64,000 nucleotides of DNA from Bin16 sp965206315 (GCA_965206315.1 OZ242210.1:1178001-1242000), one strand, 5' to 3'; counted from the first letter of the stretch, positions 17,435 through 25,517 are shown. Made by a program: numbers and translations. Notes: generated by a model not told the origin, from the sequence alone.

Positions 17435-18583
17435 CTACAACAGTTCGCCGATGTGCTCGGCGGTCGTGAAGACGGCCGTCGCGGCGAGTTCCTCCGGCCA
17501 TCCGGCGGCCGCGGTGCGTGCTCTCTCTGCCACCGTGGGGTCGGCAAACACGAAGATCGCCTGCGCCAGTCCTGCGTCGCGGAACGATTCTGCAAGCTTG
17601 AGGATGCCCTCTGAAGAGGACGTTGCCCGTACTTCGACGCCGATTCTCTTTCCCCCGGCTTCCAGGAGCAGGTCAATGCGGATACCAGATAGCTCAGCCT
17701 CTCTCTGGCAGCGGTAGTGATGCAAGGCGGCGGTTTCTCTGACCAGTTCTGTGAGGAAGGACTCAGTGTCCGCGCGGGGATAGGAGCCGAACTTGATGAG
17801 TTGTGACGTCCGCTGTTCCACCAGGATGAGCGCATCCGCCAGCGTTGGGTCGTCCTCGTGGCCCTCGATGTCCACGAGGAAGTAGTACTTGCCCAGCCCC
17901 AGCCGGGTGGGGCGCGACTCGATCTTGGTGAGATTGAGGTTGCGCTCCGCGAACTCCTTGAGCACGCCGAACAGCTGGCCAGGTTTGTCCTCTGAGAACT
18001 CCATCGCCACGGACGTGAGATCGTTGCCGGTGCGAGGGTGATCGCTCTTGCCGAGCACTACGAACCGCGTGACGTTGTTGTCATCGTCCTGGATGCCCCG
18101 CGCGAGTATCTGCGCGCCGTAGAGTTCCGCGGACCGGCTCGGCGCGATGGCGGCGGCGGGCACGTCCGAGGCCATCGCCTGCTCCACCGCTTCCGCGGTG
18201 CTGAGCGACGCGGCGAGCTCGGCGTTCGGCAGGTGCTGCTCCAGGTACCCGCGGCACTGGCCGAGGGCCTGGGGGTGGGAATAGACGCGCTTAACCGCGG
18301 CCAGCACCACGCCGGGCCTGACCATGAGGTTATGCACGATGTCCAAGGTCAGCTCCTGGCGGATGTGCAGCCCTTCCTCGTGCAGCAACACGTCGAGCGT
18401 GTCGGTAACCGCGCCCTGGAGGCTGTTCTCGATGGGGCAGACGGCCTCGTCGGCTTCGCCCCGCAGGACGGACATCGCCGACGCGGTGATCGAACGATAG
18501 GGGATGACGTCGGCACCTCGCGCGTAGTCGAGCGCAGCCTGCTCGGAGAACGTGCCCTGCGGCCCGAGGTATGCGATCTTCAT
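17435..18583 (-). CDS. pheA: Prephenate dehydratase with ACT domain and extra C-terminal domain
   Basis: Converts prephenate to phenylpyruvate in phenylalanine synthesis. It has 382 aa against about 270-290 for monofunctional PDTs. The PDT domain spans residues 1-180 (start MKIAYLGPQGTFSEQAA; catalytic TRF in NNVTRFVVLG about 169-178). The ACT domain spans about 188-268 with ESRPTR, the Phe-binding motif. Residues about 275-382 are an additional domain: IRIDLLLEAGGKRIGVEVRA, then helix, strand QAIFVFADP and helix. This resembles the D-x(n)-ExK core of restriction-endonuclease-like folds, with Arg in place of Lys. The ATG at 18583 overlaps the stop of the upstream trkA gene (ATGA) and has GGAGAAG ahead, so pheA is the last gene of the K+ uptake operon. 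Confidence 0.92.
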   Translation of the reverse strand: MKIAYLGPQGTFSEQAALDYARGADVIPYRSITASAMSVLRGEADEAVCPIENSLQGAVTDTLDVLLHEEGLHIRQELTLDIVHNLMVRPGVVLAAVKRVYSHPQALGQCRGYLEQHLPNAELAASLSTAEAVEQAMASDVPAAAIAPSRSAELYGAQILARGIQDDDNNVTRFVVLGKSDHPRTGNDLTSVAMEFSEDKPGQLFGVLKEFAERNLNLTKIESRPTRLGLGKYYFLVDIEGHEDDPTLADALILVEQRTSQLIKFGSYPRADTESFLTELVRETAALHHYRCQREAELSGIRIDLLLEAGGKRIGVEVRATSSSEGILKLAESFRDAGLAQAIFVFADPTVAERARTAAAGWPEELAATAVFTTAEHIGELL

Positions 18584-19251
18584 CGCCACGCTTCTCCGGT
18601 GAGCGCGTGCCACAGCTCGTCTTCCTTCTCCGGCGGCGTGATGGCGACGATGGCATCGTCAGCTGCCAGTTCAGGGTCGTTGACGACAGGCTTGAGTTCG
18701 CCGTTCTTGTGGATAACCGCGGTCAGCAACGTGCCCTGGGGCAGCTTGATGCGGGATACAGGCTGTCCCACCACCGGAGATCCGCTCGGGACACGCATGG
18801 AGACGATGCCGCTCGCCGCCCCGCGGAGCGGGAGCACGTGTACGAATGGCCCGCCGGTCAACTCCTCCTCGACGTGGGAGAGGATGAGTTCCGTGGTGCT
18901 GATCGTGACGTCGACGCCCAGCGCGCGGAAGAGCGGCACATGATCGGGGTCGGTTACAACCGCCATCGTCTTGGGGACGTTGAATGAGTACTTGGCCACC
19001 TGGCAGGCGGTGAGGTTCGTTGCGTCCTGGCCGGTCGTGGAGATGAGGATGTCGCACCGCTCCGCCCCGGCATCGCTGAGCACGGTGGGCTCGGTGCCGT
19101 CGCTGGTGATGAGGATGGAGCCGAACTCCTCCGCCGCGGTGGCGCTCACGTAGGCATCGCGTTCGATGAGTGCGACCTCGTGGCTCGCGGCGAGAAGCTC
19201 GCGAGTGAGGTAGAAGCCTATCTTGCCTGCGCCAACGACGATGACGTACAT
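18580..19251 (-). CDS. TrkA-type potassium uptake regulatory protein (RCK_N + RCK_C)
   Basis: A 223-aa cytosolic gating subunit of Trk/Ktr K+ channels. The RCK_N Rossmann domain runs from MYVIVVGAGKIGFYLTREL with its GxGxxG nucleotide loop to about residue 135. The RCK_C (TrkA_C) domain follows with VPSGSPVVGQPVSRIKLPQG and closes with AADDAIVAITPPE. Such proteins bind NAD(H) or ATP/ADP and open the membrane subunit. It is the second full-length RCK protein of the operon and overlaps pheA by four bases. The upstream RCK_N-only gene ends just three bases before its ATG. Confidence 0.92.
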   Translation of the reverse strand: MYVIVVGAGKIGFYLTRELLAASHEVALIERDAYVSATAAEEFGSILITSDGTEPTVLSDAGAERCDILISTTGQDATNLTACQVAKYSFNVPKTMAVVTDPDHVPLFRALGVDVTISTTELILSHVEEELTGGPFVHVLPLRGAASGIVSMRVPSGSPVVGQPVSRIKLPQGTLLTAVIHKNGELKPVVNDPELAADDAIVAITPPEKEDELWHALTGEAWR

Positions 19252-19254
19252 CCG

Positions 19255-19659
19255 CTACTGCTCCATCGCGTCCAACACAAGTTCGATGAGCAACTGGTTC
19301 GGGTTCACGGTGGTGAGTCCCAACCGCTGATACATCTCGCTCCGGGTTGGATCGTTGATGCGGCACACGACGTGCTCGATGCCGAACGTGGTGCGTGCCG
19401 ACTGCGCCGCGAGCGCGTTGGTCGTGTCCCGTCCCGTGGCGGCGATGAACGCCTCGACGGACTCGATGCCGGTGCGCCGCAGCACCTCGTGAGAAGTACC
19501 GTCGCCGAGGTACATGCTGAGCCGGACCCGCGGACGCAGACGCCGGAAGTTCTCGGCATCCGTGTCGAGTATCGTGACGCGATCGCCGCGGTCGAGCAGC
19601 GCATTCGCCGCGGTCGCCCCAAGCCTGCCGCAGCCGACGATCATCACGTGGCGCGTCAT
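19255..19659 (-). CDS. RCK_N-only TrkA-like protein
   Basis: A 134-aa protein consisting of a single TrkA_N/RCK_N domain: MTRHVMIVGCGRLGATAANA with the GCGRLG nucleotide loop, an acidic LDTDAENF at the end of strand 2, and AATGRDTTNALAAQ. No RCK_C domain follows, so it is shorter than a usual TrkA (about 220 aa). It may heterodimerise with the adjacent full-length RCK proteins; this is inference. The ATG overlaps the uspA stop (ATGA). The open frame extends upstream through uspA in another frame and is not real there. Confidence 0.85.
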   Translation of the reverse strand: MTRHVMIVGCGRLGATAANALLDRGDRVTILDTDAENFRRLRPRVRLSMYLGDGTSHEVLRRTGIESVEAFIAATGRDTTNALAAQSARTTFGIEHVVCRINDPTRSEMYQRLGLTTVNPNQLLIELVLDAMEQ

Positions 19660-20108
19660 GAGGAGCCTTCCGGAATGGGCTCGGGCTGCTGCTCCCGGTA
19701 GACGACGACGCGACAGTGGCTGTGACGCAATACGTAAGGCACCATGTCGCCGAGGGATGGGCTGCCGTAGTGCTCGGTGTAGGGCATGCCCGCGACGATG
19801 ACGTCGGTCTGGCGGTCGGCCGCCTCCCGCACGATGGCTGCGCCCGTGTCCCTGGCCTGCAGGATATCGCCCTCCACCTTGCACTTGAGCGTCTTGCCGA
19901 ACGCCTCCATGCGCTGCAGCAGGTGTTCCCCGCGCGCGGTCTCGTTCGGCAACTCCGCGTCCAGCGGCAGTTTCCGTCCGACCTCGATGACGTAGAGCGC
20001 CCAGACCTGCCCCTTGTAAGGACGCACGAGGTCGCAAGCGATGGAGACGACGGCCTTGTCCATCGGGGTGCCGGTGACGAGAGCGAGGGCGCGTTCGATC
20101 TTTGCCAT
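19656..20108 (-). CDS. Universal stress protein (UspA fold)
   Basis: A 150-aa protein of the Usp family with the alpha/beta nucleotide-binding fold: N-terminal strand IERALALVTGTPMDKAV, central ADRQTDVIVAGMPYTEHYG, and C-terminal VPYVLRHSHCRVVVYRE. The glycine-rich ATP-binding motif G-2x-G-9x-G-S/T is not clearly intact (SLGDMVPYVLRHSHC), so ATP binding is uncertain. It lies between the two halves of the K+ uptake operon, two bases after the upstream trkA; UspA proteins next to Trk/Ktr are thought to modulate ion transport. Confidence 0.85.
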   Translation of the reverse strand: MAKIERALALVTGTPMDKAVVSIACDLVRPYKGQVWALYVIEVGRKLPLDAELPNETARGEHLLQRMEAFGKTLKCKVEGDILQARDTGAAIVREAADRQTDVIVAGMPYTEHYGSPSLGDMVPYVLRHSHCRVVVYREQQPEPIPEGSS

Positions 20109-20110
20109 GC

Positions 20111-20773
20111 CTACTGAAGCCCGAAACGTTCGAGCGTGTCTTCCCTGCCCGCGAGGATGAGCAGGTCGCCTTCCTGCAATACCTCGTCCTTGGATGGCGA
20201 GAGGATGGGTTCGCGGCCCCTGCGTATGGCGACGACCGCGGCGCCGTACTTGTCGCGAGCCGTGCTCAACCCTGCCCGCTCCAGCGACAGGCCGGTCATC
20301 TCCGTGGGCACGTTCACCTTGCTGAACCCGAAGCCGCCGGCGAGCTCCATGTACTCCAGCACGTCGCGCTGGAAGAGGCTGTGCGCCGAACGCACGCCGG
20401 TCTCCTGCTCGGGGTACACGACGCGGTCTGCTCCCACCGCCGAGAGCGTCTTGCCGTGGATGTCGCTGATGGCGCGCGCCAACACCTGGGGCACTTCGAA
20501 GGTCTGCTTCAGGAGAACGGTGGTGAGGACGCTCGACTGGATGTCCGTGCCGATGGCGACAGCGGCGGTGTCGAAGTTGCGGATGCCCACTTCCTCCAGG
20601 AACTCCATGGAGGTGGAGTCGCCCGTGACGGAATAGGTCACCTGTCCCATCATCATCTGGGTGAGCGACTCGTCGCGGTCAACGGCGAGTACGTCGTGAC
20701 CGATGCGGTACAGTTCACGTGCCAGGCTTATACCGAACCTGCCCATGCCGATGACGGCTACCTGGTGAGCCAT
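20111..20773 (-). CDS. trkA: TrkA/KtrA-type potassium channel gating protein
   Basis: A 220-aa RCK protein. The N-terminal RCK_N domain starts MAHQVAVIGMGRFGISLARE (GxGxxG) with VDRDE closing strand 2. The C-terminal RCK_C domain covers about residues 140-220 (KVNVPTEMTGLSLERAGL, LQEGDLLILAGREDTLERF). It is the immediate partner of the upstream trkH/ktrB-like gene (10-base gap), so it most likely forms the primary gating ring of that channel. Confidence 0.93.
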   Translation of the reverse strand: MAHQVAVIGMGRFGISLARELYRIGHDVLAVDRDESLTQMMMGQVTYSVTGDSTSMEFLEEVGIRNFDTAAVAIGTDIQSSVLTTVLLKQTFEVPQVLARAISDIHGKTLSAVGADRVVYPEQETGVRSAHSLFQRDVLEYMELAGGFGFSKVNVPTEMTGLSLERAGLSTARDKYGAAVVAIRRGREPILSPSKDEVLQEGDLLILAGREDTLERFGLQ

Positions 20774-20783
20774 AGCGTACCTC

Positions 20784-22244
20784 TCAACCGATTCTAACGC
20801 GTTCCTCTGCGTATCGGTACAGCGCCCGACGTTGGCGAAGCGCCAGACCGAGCGCGATCGTCAGCGGGCCCAGCCGCCCCACGTACATCGCCAGCGTGAT
20901 GATGAGCTTTCCGGGCGTGGAGAGGTCGGGCGTTATCCCATGCGACAACCCCACGGTGCCGAAGGCGGACATCGTCTCGAACATCGTGTCACCGAACTCG
21001 AAGATTCCTGCTTCGAGGTTCGACCGCTCGGAGACCATGAGCGCGATGATGAACATCGACACGCCGACCACTCCCAGCACGAGCACGCCCAGCGCGCGGC
21101 TCACCTGGGAGTATGCGATCTCACGCCTCGCAAACTCGACGTTGGGTCGCCCTCGCACCGCCGCAATGGTCGCCACGATGATGACCATCGCCGTGTTGAC
21201 CTTGATGCCCCCCGCCACTGACCCGGACGCTCCGCCGACGAACATCATGATCATGTAGAGGTAGCTCGTACCGGCCTCCACATGGCCGAAGTCGACGGAG
21301 CTGAATCCTGCCGTGCGCGACGTGAACGCCTGGAACGCGCCGTTGCTGATCTTGTCTCCCACGCTCATACCGCCAAGCGTGAGCGGGTTCGTGACCTCGA
21401 AGATGAGCACCGTAGCGGCGCCCGTGGCCCACAGGCCAAGCGTTCCGAGCACGACCAGACGTGTGTCCAGCGTCCAGCGGCTGAACCCCTTGCGCCGCGC
21501 CAGTTCATTCATCACGGGATAGCTCATCGCGCCGAGGAGGATGCTCAGGCCGATGGTCCAGAGTACGGCGGGATCGGACTGGAAGGCAGACAGGCTGTCG
21601 GAGTCAGGGAAGATGGTGAACCCTGCGTTGTTGAACGCGGAGATGCTGTGGAAGAGGCTCTGCCAGAATGCTTCGATGGCCGGGTATTTGGACACGAGCC
21701 GGACGAAGAGCAGCAGGAACGTTACGAGCTGTGCTCCCAGTGCGAAGCAGATGATGTAGCGCACGAGCCGAACCGCGCTGCCCAGCGCCTCGCCTCCCAA
21801 CGTCTCCCGCACGAGGAGCCGCTGGTTGAGGGTCACGCGCCTCCCCAACACCGCCAGGACGACGATCCCCGCGCTCATGATGCCCAGTCCGCCCATGAGC
21901 ATGAGCGCGGCGATGGTGGCCTGCCCGAACACGCTCCAGTAGTCGCCGCTCGAAACGACGACCAGGCCGGTGACGCAAACGGCGGAAGTGGCGGTGAAGA
22001 GCGCAGTAACGAAGCCAGCGCTCTCCGGTCCGGCTACCGCGAACGGCAGCATGAGGAGTGCGGTGCCTGCCAGGATGAGGACTGCGAATCCCCCGGCGAG
22101 CGTCAGCAGCGCGGAGGACGATGAGGGCAGGGCGAAGCGCCGCCGCCGGCCCTGCGTGCGGATGCGCACGGGCGCGGTCTCTCTCTGGCGAGGGCGCCTG
22201 ACGACACGGTCACCCGGACGGAGACGCCAGTTGTTGCGTCTCAT
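20784..22244 (-). CDS. trkH: TrkH/KtrB-family potassium transporter membrane subunit
   Basis: A 486-aa K+-translocating membrane subunit built of four M1-P-M2 repeats. P-loop/selectivity stretches are seen in TATSAVCVTGLVVVS, SISAFNNAGFTIF, AFTSRTAGFSSVDF and TMSAFGTVGLSHGI, each with the conserved Gly, and the later GGASGSVAGGIKVNT loop is typical. The first ~40 residues are a basic cytosolic extension (RRRRF) ahead of the first helix. It heads a five-partner operon (channel, RCK, Usp, RCK_N, RCK) that ends in pheA. Whether it belongs to the TrkH or KtrB subgroup is not decided here. Confidence 0.93.
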   Translation of the reverse strand: MRRNNWRLRPGDRVVRRPRQRETAPVRIRTQGRRRRFALPSSSSALLTLAGGFAVLILAGTALLMLPFAVAGPESAGFVTALFTATSAVCVTGLVVVSSGDYWSVFGQATIAALMLMGGLGIMSAGIVVLAVLGRRVTLNQRLLVRETLGGEALGSAVRLVRYIICFALGAQLVTFLLLFVRLVSKYPAIEAFWQSLFHSISAFNNAGFTIFPDSDSLSAFQSDPAVLWTIGLSILLGAMSYPVMNELARRKGFSRWTLDTRLVVLGTLGLWATGAATVLIFEVTNPLTLGGMSVGDKISNGAFQAFTSRTAGFSSVDFGHVEAGTSYLYMIMMFVGGASGSVAGGIKVNTAMVIIVATIAAVRGRPNVEFARREIAYSQVSRALGVLVLGVVGVSMFIIALMVSERSNLEAGIFEFGDTMFETMSAFGTVGLSHGITPDLSTPGKLIITLAMYVGRLGPLTIALGLALRQRRALYRYAEERVRIG

Positions 22245-22401
22245 CTCAAGTCCTCGATTAGCACCGAGGGGACTGGGTTAAAGGTGTGCGTAGCGAACTC
22301 CAGCCGCTTGCAGAACGGCACAGGAAATTCTAGCAGGCGCCGGAGGCGAGTCAACGGCTCCCGGCTACGGGGTAGCGCGCATCGACCTCCACATGCCGCG
22401 A

Positions 22402-22407
22402 TAGAAT
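22402..22407 (+). promoter_or_regulatory. Candidate -10 box TAGAAT, leaderless start
   Basis: TAGAAT ends only six bases before the ATG of the cysteine synthase gene and no Shine-Dalgarno is visible. Transcription would start at or next to the ATG, suggesting a leaderless mRNA. No convincing -35 hexamer was found. Confidence 0.45.
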
Positions 22408-22413
22408 CGACGC

Positions 22414-23358
22414 ATGCCGGAGGATGGACAGAGAACGCTGGCCGCGCTCGTGGGAAGGACGCCGCTCATCGAGCTGCGCAACCTCAGCCCCCGCCCCGGC
22501 GTGCGGCTCTTCGCCAAGCTGGAGGGACAGAACCCCAGCGGCAGCGTGAAGGACCGGATAGCGGTGGCGATGCTGGACGCAGCAGAAGAGAGCGGCGCCC
22601 TCCGGCCCGGCGCGACGCTGGTGGAGGCGAGCACCGGGAACACCGCCATCGCGCTGGCGGCGCTCGCGCCCCGCAGGGGCTATCGAGTCCGCGTCGTGCT
22701 GCCGAAAGGCATCGTTCCCAGCATAGCGGACATCCTGGACCTCTACGGCGCGGAAATCGAGTGGTGCGAGCCAGAAGCCGGGATGCGGGGCGCCATCAGA
22801 AGGGTGCAGGAGCTGGCGGAGCAGCCGGGCTACCACGCGGTCGGCCAGTTCAGCGACCCGGCCAACGTCAGTTGCCACTACTCCACAACGGGGGAGGAGA
22901 TCGTCCGGGCGATGGGAGAGGCCGGTGTGGACGTGTTCGTGGCCGGCATCGGCACGGGCGGCACGATCACCGGGGTCGGGCGGCGCCTGCGGGAGCAGTG
23001 GCCGGGCGTGCAGGTCGTGGGCGTCGAGCCGAGCCTCGGAGAGCGGCTACAGGGGCTGCGTAGTCTGTCGGAGGGCTACATCCCGCCGCTGCTCGACCTC
23101 GGCCTGCTGAACCGGCGGTTCCTCGTCGACAGCGCGAGCGCCATCGAGGCGGCGCGGGACGTGATGCGGGCGGAGGGCGTCTTCGCAGGGGTGTCGTCCG
23201 GCGCAGCGCTGCACACGGCCTTCCGCGTCGCCGGGGGGATGGAGAGCGGGAACATCGTCATGATGTTCTCGGACGGGGCGTGGAAGTACCTGCCGTCGCG
23301 TCCGTGGGACGCCACCGGCGCGGACGCTGAGGCGCTCGACGAGGTGCACTGGTGGTAG
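22414..23358 (+). CDS. cysM: Cysteine synthase (O-acetylserine/O-phosphoserine sulfhydrylase family)
   Basis: A 314-aa PLP enzyme of fold type II that makes cysteine from an activated serine and sulfide. Lys46 in PSGSVKDR is the PLP lysine. EASTGNTAIALA is the substrate-binding loop and GIGTGGTITGVG the PLP phosphate loop. VSSGAALHTA near the C terminus carries the Ser that contacts the pyridine nitrogen. The CysK versus CysM split, and whether O-acetyl- or O-phosphoserine is used, cannot be fixed by eye. It is monocistronic and convergent with the gene at 23449. Confidence 0.9.
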   Translation: MPEDGQRTLAALVGRTPLIELRNLSPRPGVRLFAKLEGQNPSGSVKDRIAVAMLDAAEESGALRPGATLVEASTGNTAIALAALAPRRGYRVRVVLPKGIVPSIADILDLYGAEIEWCEPEAGMRGAIRRVQELAEQPGYHAVGQFSDPANVSCHYSTTGEEIVRAMGEAGVDVFVAGIGTGGTITGVGRRLREQWPGVQVVGVEPSLGERLQGLRSLSEGYIPPLLDLGLLNRRFLVDSASAIEAARDVMRAEGVFAGVSSGAALHTAFRVAGGMESGNIVMMFSDGAWKYLPSRPWDATGADAEALDEVHWW

Positions 23359-23422
23359 GCGGCGCCCCGCCATTCCCTGCCGGTTCACCCCATCCCCGCA
23401 TCAAGTGCGGGACAGGCTCTAA

Positions 23423-23445
23423 CCTTCCCCCATCGAGGGGGAAGG
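23423..23445. terminator. Palindromic element between convergent genes (possible bidirectional terminator)
   Basis: CCTTCCCCC pairs with GGGGGAAGG around an ATCGA loop between the convergent cysM and coxM-like genes. Near-identical hairpins stand at 27131-27154, 28118-28140 and 45177-45199, so it is also a dispersed repeat. It lacks a U-tract. Confidence 0.5.
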
Positions 23446-23448
23446 GAT

Positions 23449-24306
23449 TCAGGAGACGCCGAGCACCTGCTCCAGCGCGCGGCGGGTGAAGACGACGGAC
23501 ATGTCGCGCTTGTACCACGCGGAGCCGCGCGGGTCGTCGGTGGGGTCGACGATGTCGGCGACCGTCTGCGAGGCCTCGCGCAGCGCGTCGAGCGTTGGGG
23601 CCTGGCCCGCCAGCGCCTCCTCGACGACCGAGGCGCGCACGGCGGTCGGCGCGACCGCTCCGAGCGCCACGCGCACGTCGGCGATGCTGCCGCCATCGAC
23701 GCTGCCGATGGCGGCGACGGAGACGGTCGCGTAGTCGTCCTCGGTGCGGGGGAGGTACTTGATGTACGTCCATCCCGCACCGGAGGGCTGCGCAGGGACG
23801 CGCAACTCCGTCACGATCTCGTCCGGCTCCAGCGTCGTCTCGTAGTAGTCGGCGTAGACCTCGCTGATGGGGATGACGCGCTCGCCGCGCGTGGACGTTG
23901 CAACGACGCTCGCGCCGAGGATGAGCAGCGACGGCGGCGGGTCCATCGCCGGGTCGGCCTGCGCGATGCCGCCGCCGACCGTGGCGACGTTGCGGATGCG
24001 GACGGTGGCGACGCGGCGGTAGGCCTCCGCCAGCAGCGGCGCGTGCTGCTTCACGACCGGCGACGTCTCCATGTCGCGCTGGGTGGTGAGCCCGCCGATG
24101 CGGAGCTCGCCGTCCGACGCCTCGATGGAGTCGAGGCCGGGCACGCGGTGCAGGCTGACGATGTGGTCGGGCGCGATGAGCGACTGCTTCAGGAGCGTGG
24201 TGAGGGAGGTGCCGCCCGCGAGCAGCTTGGCGTCGCCGTCGTGCTCGGCGAGCAGTTCGAGCGCGCCGGAGAGGGAGTCTGGTGCGTGGAAGGTGAAGTC
24301 GTGCAT
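23449..24306 (-). CDS. FAD-binding subunit of a xanthine dehydrogenase-type enzyme (CoxM-like)
   Basis: A 285-aa medium subunit of a molybdenum hydroxylase, which carries FAD and passes electrons from the Fe-S subunit to an acceptor. FAD pyrophosphate motifs are AKLLAGGTSLTTLLK (residues about 26-40) and RNVATVGGGIAQADPAMD (about 104-121). The C-terminal CO_deh_flav_C domain covers about 175-285. It lies two bases after a CoxS-like gene. No large molybdopterin subunit is adjacent, so the catalytic partner must be elsewhere or lost. It is related to, but clearly different from, the CoxM at 40061-40927. Confidence 0.9.
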   Translation of the reverse strand: MHDFTFHAPDSLSGALELLAEHDGDAKLLAGGTSLTTLLKQSLIAPDHIVSLHRVPGLDSIEASDGELRIGGLTTQRDMETSPVVKQHAPLLAEAYRRVATVRIRNVATVGGGIAQADPAMDPPPSLLILGASVVATSTRGERVIPISEVYADYYETTLEPDEIVTELRVPAQPSGAGWTYIKYLPRTEDDYATVSVAAIGSVDGGSIADVRVALGAVAPTAVRASVVEEALAGQAPTLDALREASQTVADIVDPTDDPRGSAWYKRDMSVVFTRRALEQVLGVS

Positions 24307-24308
24307 GG

Positions 24309-24788
24309 CTACTTCGCCTCCGCAGCGGCCTGGATGGACTCAATGATCTGGTAGTAGCCGGTGCAGCGGCAGAGGTTCCCCATCATCCACTCCTTGATCT
24401 CTGCCTCGGAGGGGCTGGAGTTGTGCTCCAGCAGCGCCTTGGCGGCCATGATCTGGCCGGGAGTGCACGCGCCGCACTGGAAGCCGCCGTGGTTGATGAA
24501 CGCCTCCTGCACGGGGTGGAGCGTGTCGCCGTCGGCGACGCCCTCGATGGTGGTGATGTTCGCGCCGTCGGCCCGCACGGCGAGCGTGATGCACGAAGCG
24601 GCGATCCTGCCGTCCAGTTCGATGGTGCACGCGCCGCAGACGCCGACGCTGCACGCCTCCTTGGTGCCGGTGAGGCCGAGGTCGTAGCGGATGAAGTCGA
24701 CGAGGGTGCGGTAGGTGGGCACCTCGCGGGTGTATTCCTGGCCGTTGACGGTGACCGTGACGGTCTGCCTGACTGGAGTCGTGGTCAT
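24309..24788 (-). CDS. 2Fe-2S subunit of a xanthine dehydrogenase-type enzyme (CoxS-like)
   Basis: A 159-aa small subunit. The plant-type ferredoxin domain has CSVGVCGACTIELDGRIAASC with its four Cys (the spacing CxxxxCxxC...C). The second all-helical domain has GACTPGQIM and NLCRCTGYYQI, binding the second 2Fe-2S cluster. ATG 24788 has GGGAGG close upstream; the open frame beyond it runs into repeats and is non-coding. It is co-transcribed with the CoxM-like gene. Confidence 0.93.
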   Translation of the reverse strand: MTTTPVRQTVTVTVNGQEYTREVPTYRTLVDFIRYDLGLTGTKEACSVGVCGACTIELDGRIAASCITLAVRADGANITTIEGVADGDTLHPVQEAFINHGGFQCGACTPGQIMAAKALLEHNSSPSEAEIKEWMMGNLCRCTGYYQIIESIQAAAEAK

Positions 24789-24941
24789 AGAGCCTCCCTC
24801 GCGGCCCGCGCCGGCCGCGTCCTGCTCGGCGGATGCTATCGCAGATGCGCCCTGTTCGCCAACCTTCACCCTCACCCCGCGCTGAAGGGCGTTGCCCTCT
24901 CCCAGGAGGAGAGGGGAGCGGACACTGCCCCTGAACGGCCG

Positions 24942-24983
24942 GAACAAGGTGTTCAACGGGCAGGAATTCTGAACATCTTGTTC
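24942..24983. repeat. Imperfect inverted repeat, GAACAAG family
   Basis: GAACAAGGTGTTCAA at 24942-24956 faces GAACATCTTGTTC at 24971-24983, whose reverse complement is GAACAAGATGTTC. A further copy of the arm, GAACAAGGTGTTCAA, lies at 25077-25091. Confidence 0.7.
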
Positions 24984-25111
24984 AAGGCGGTACGAGTAAA
25001 TCGCATGCTCGATTTGAGCATCTTGAGCACCTTGTAATGGCGTGCGGCAGGCCACGGCCTGCTTCCAGCAACAAGGGAACAAGGTGTTCAATGATTTCAA
25101 AAGTTCGAGGA

Positions 25112-25173
25112 CGGAGCCATAGACGCTGTCTATAGGTGGGGCGAGAGCTATAGACGCGGTCTATGGGTGGGAC
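25112..25173. repeat. Tandem 31-bp repeat of two ATAGAC palindromes
   Basis: ATAGACGCTGTCTAT at 25119-25133 and ATAGACGCGGTCTAT at 25150-25164 are each palindromes, and their flanks are also repeated (GGTGGGGCG versus GGTGGGACG). The centres are 31 bases apart, about three helical turns, a spacing typical of paired operator sites. No promoter or adjacent regulator was identified. Confidence 0.6.
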
Positions 25174-25517
25174 GGGGAGCGCGGTCATGCATCCAACGTA
25201 CGCGGCTGGGGCGCGACCGCGAAAGGGGCGGGTGTCAGTAGATGGGCACCCCGAGAGGATTTCGCGCGCTAAAAGCGCGGGACTCCGCTGCGCTCCGCTC
25301 GAAATGACAAGGCTCCACCACCCCATCCCACCGATGGCCCTCACCCACGCGCTAAAGTGCGTTGCCCTCTCCCTCAGGAAAGGGGAGTCAGCCTCCTCCC
25401 ACAACCCAGCCTCCCCGCGCGACCGTGTCCGCTGGCGCGCACTTCTGGATTCCCGCCTTCGCGGGAATGACGGGAAGAGGCAGGAACGAATGACGGGAAG
25501 AGGCAGGAGCGAAGGGG

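Larger units (their letters stand above)
24789..25517. other. 729-bp gene-free spacer packed with repeats
   Basis: No convincing gene is seen. In order it holds a REP-like element (24867-24916), GAACAAG-type inverted repeats (24942-24983 and 25077-25091), a tandem pair of ATAGAC palindromes (25119-25164), a dispersed repeat core (25281-25310), a second REP-like element (25338-25387) and a short TTCCCGCC/GGCGGGAA-type hairpin near 25447-25470. It separates two divergent-looking functional blocks that both read on the minus strand. Confidence 0.7.
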
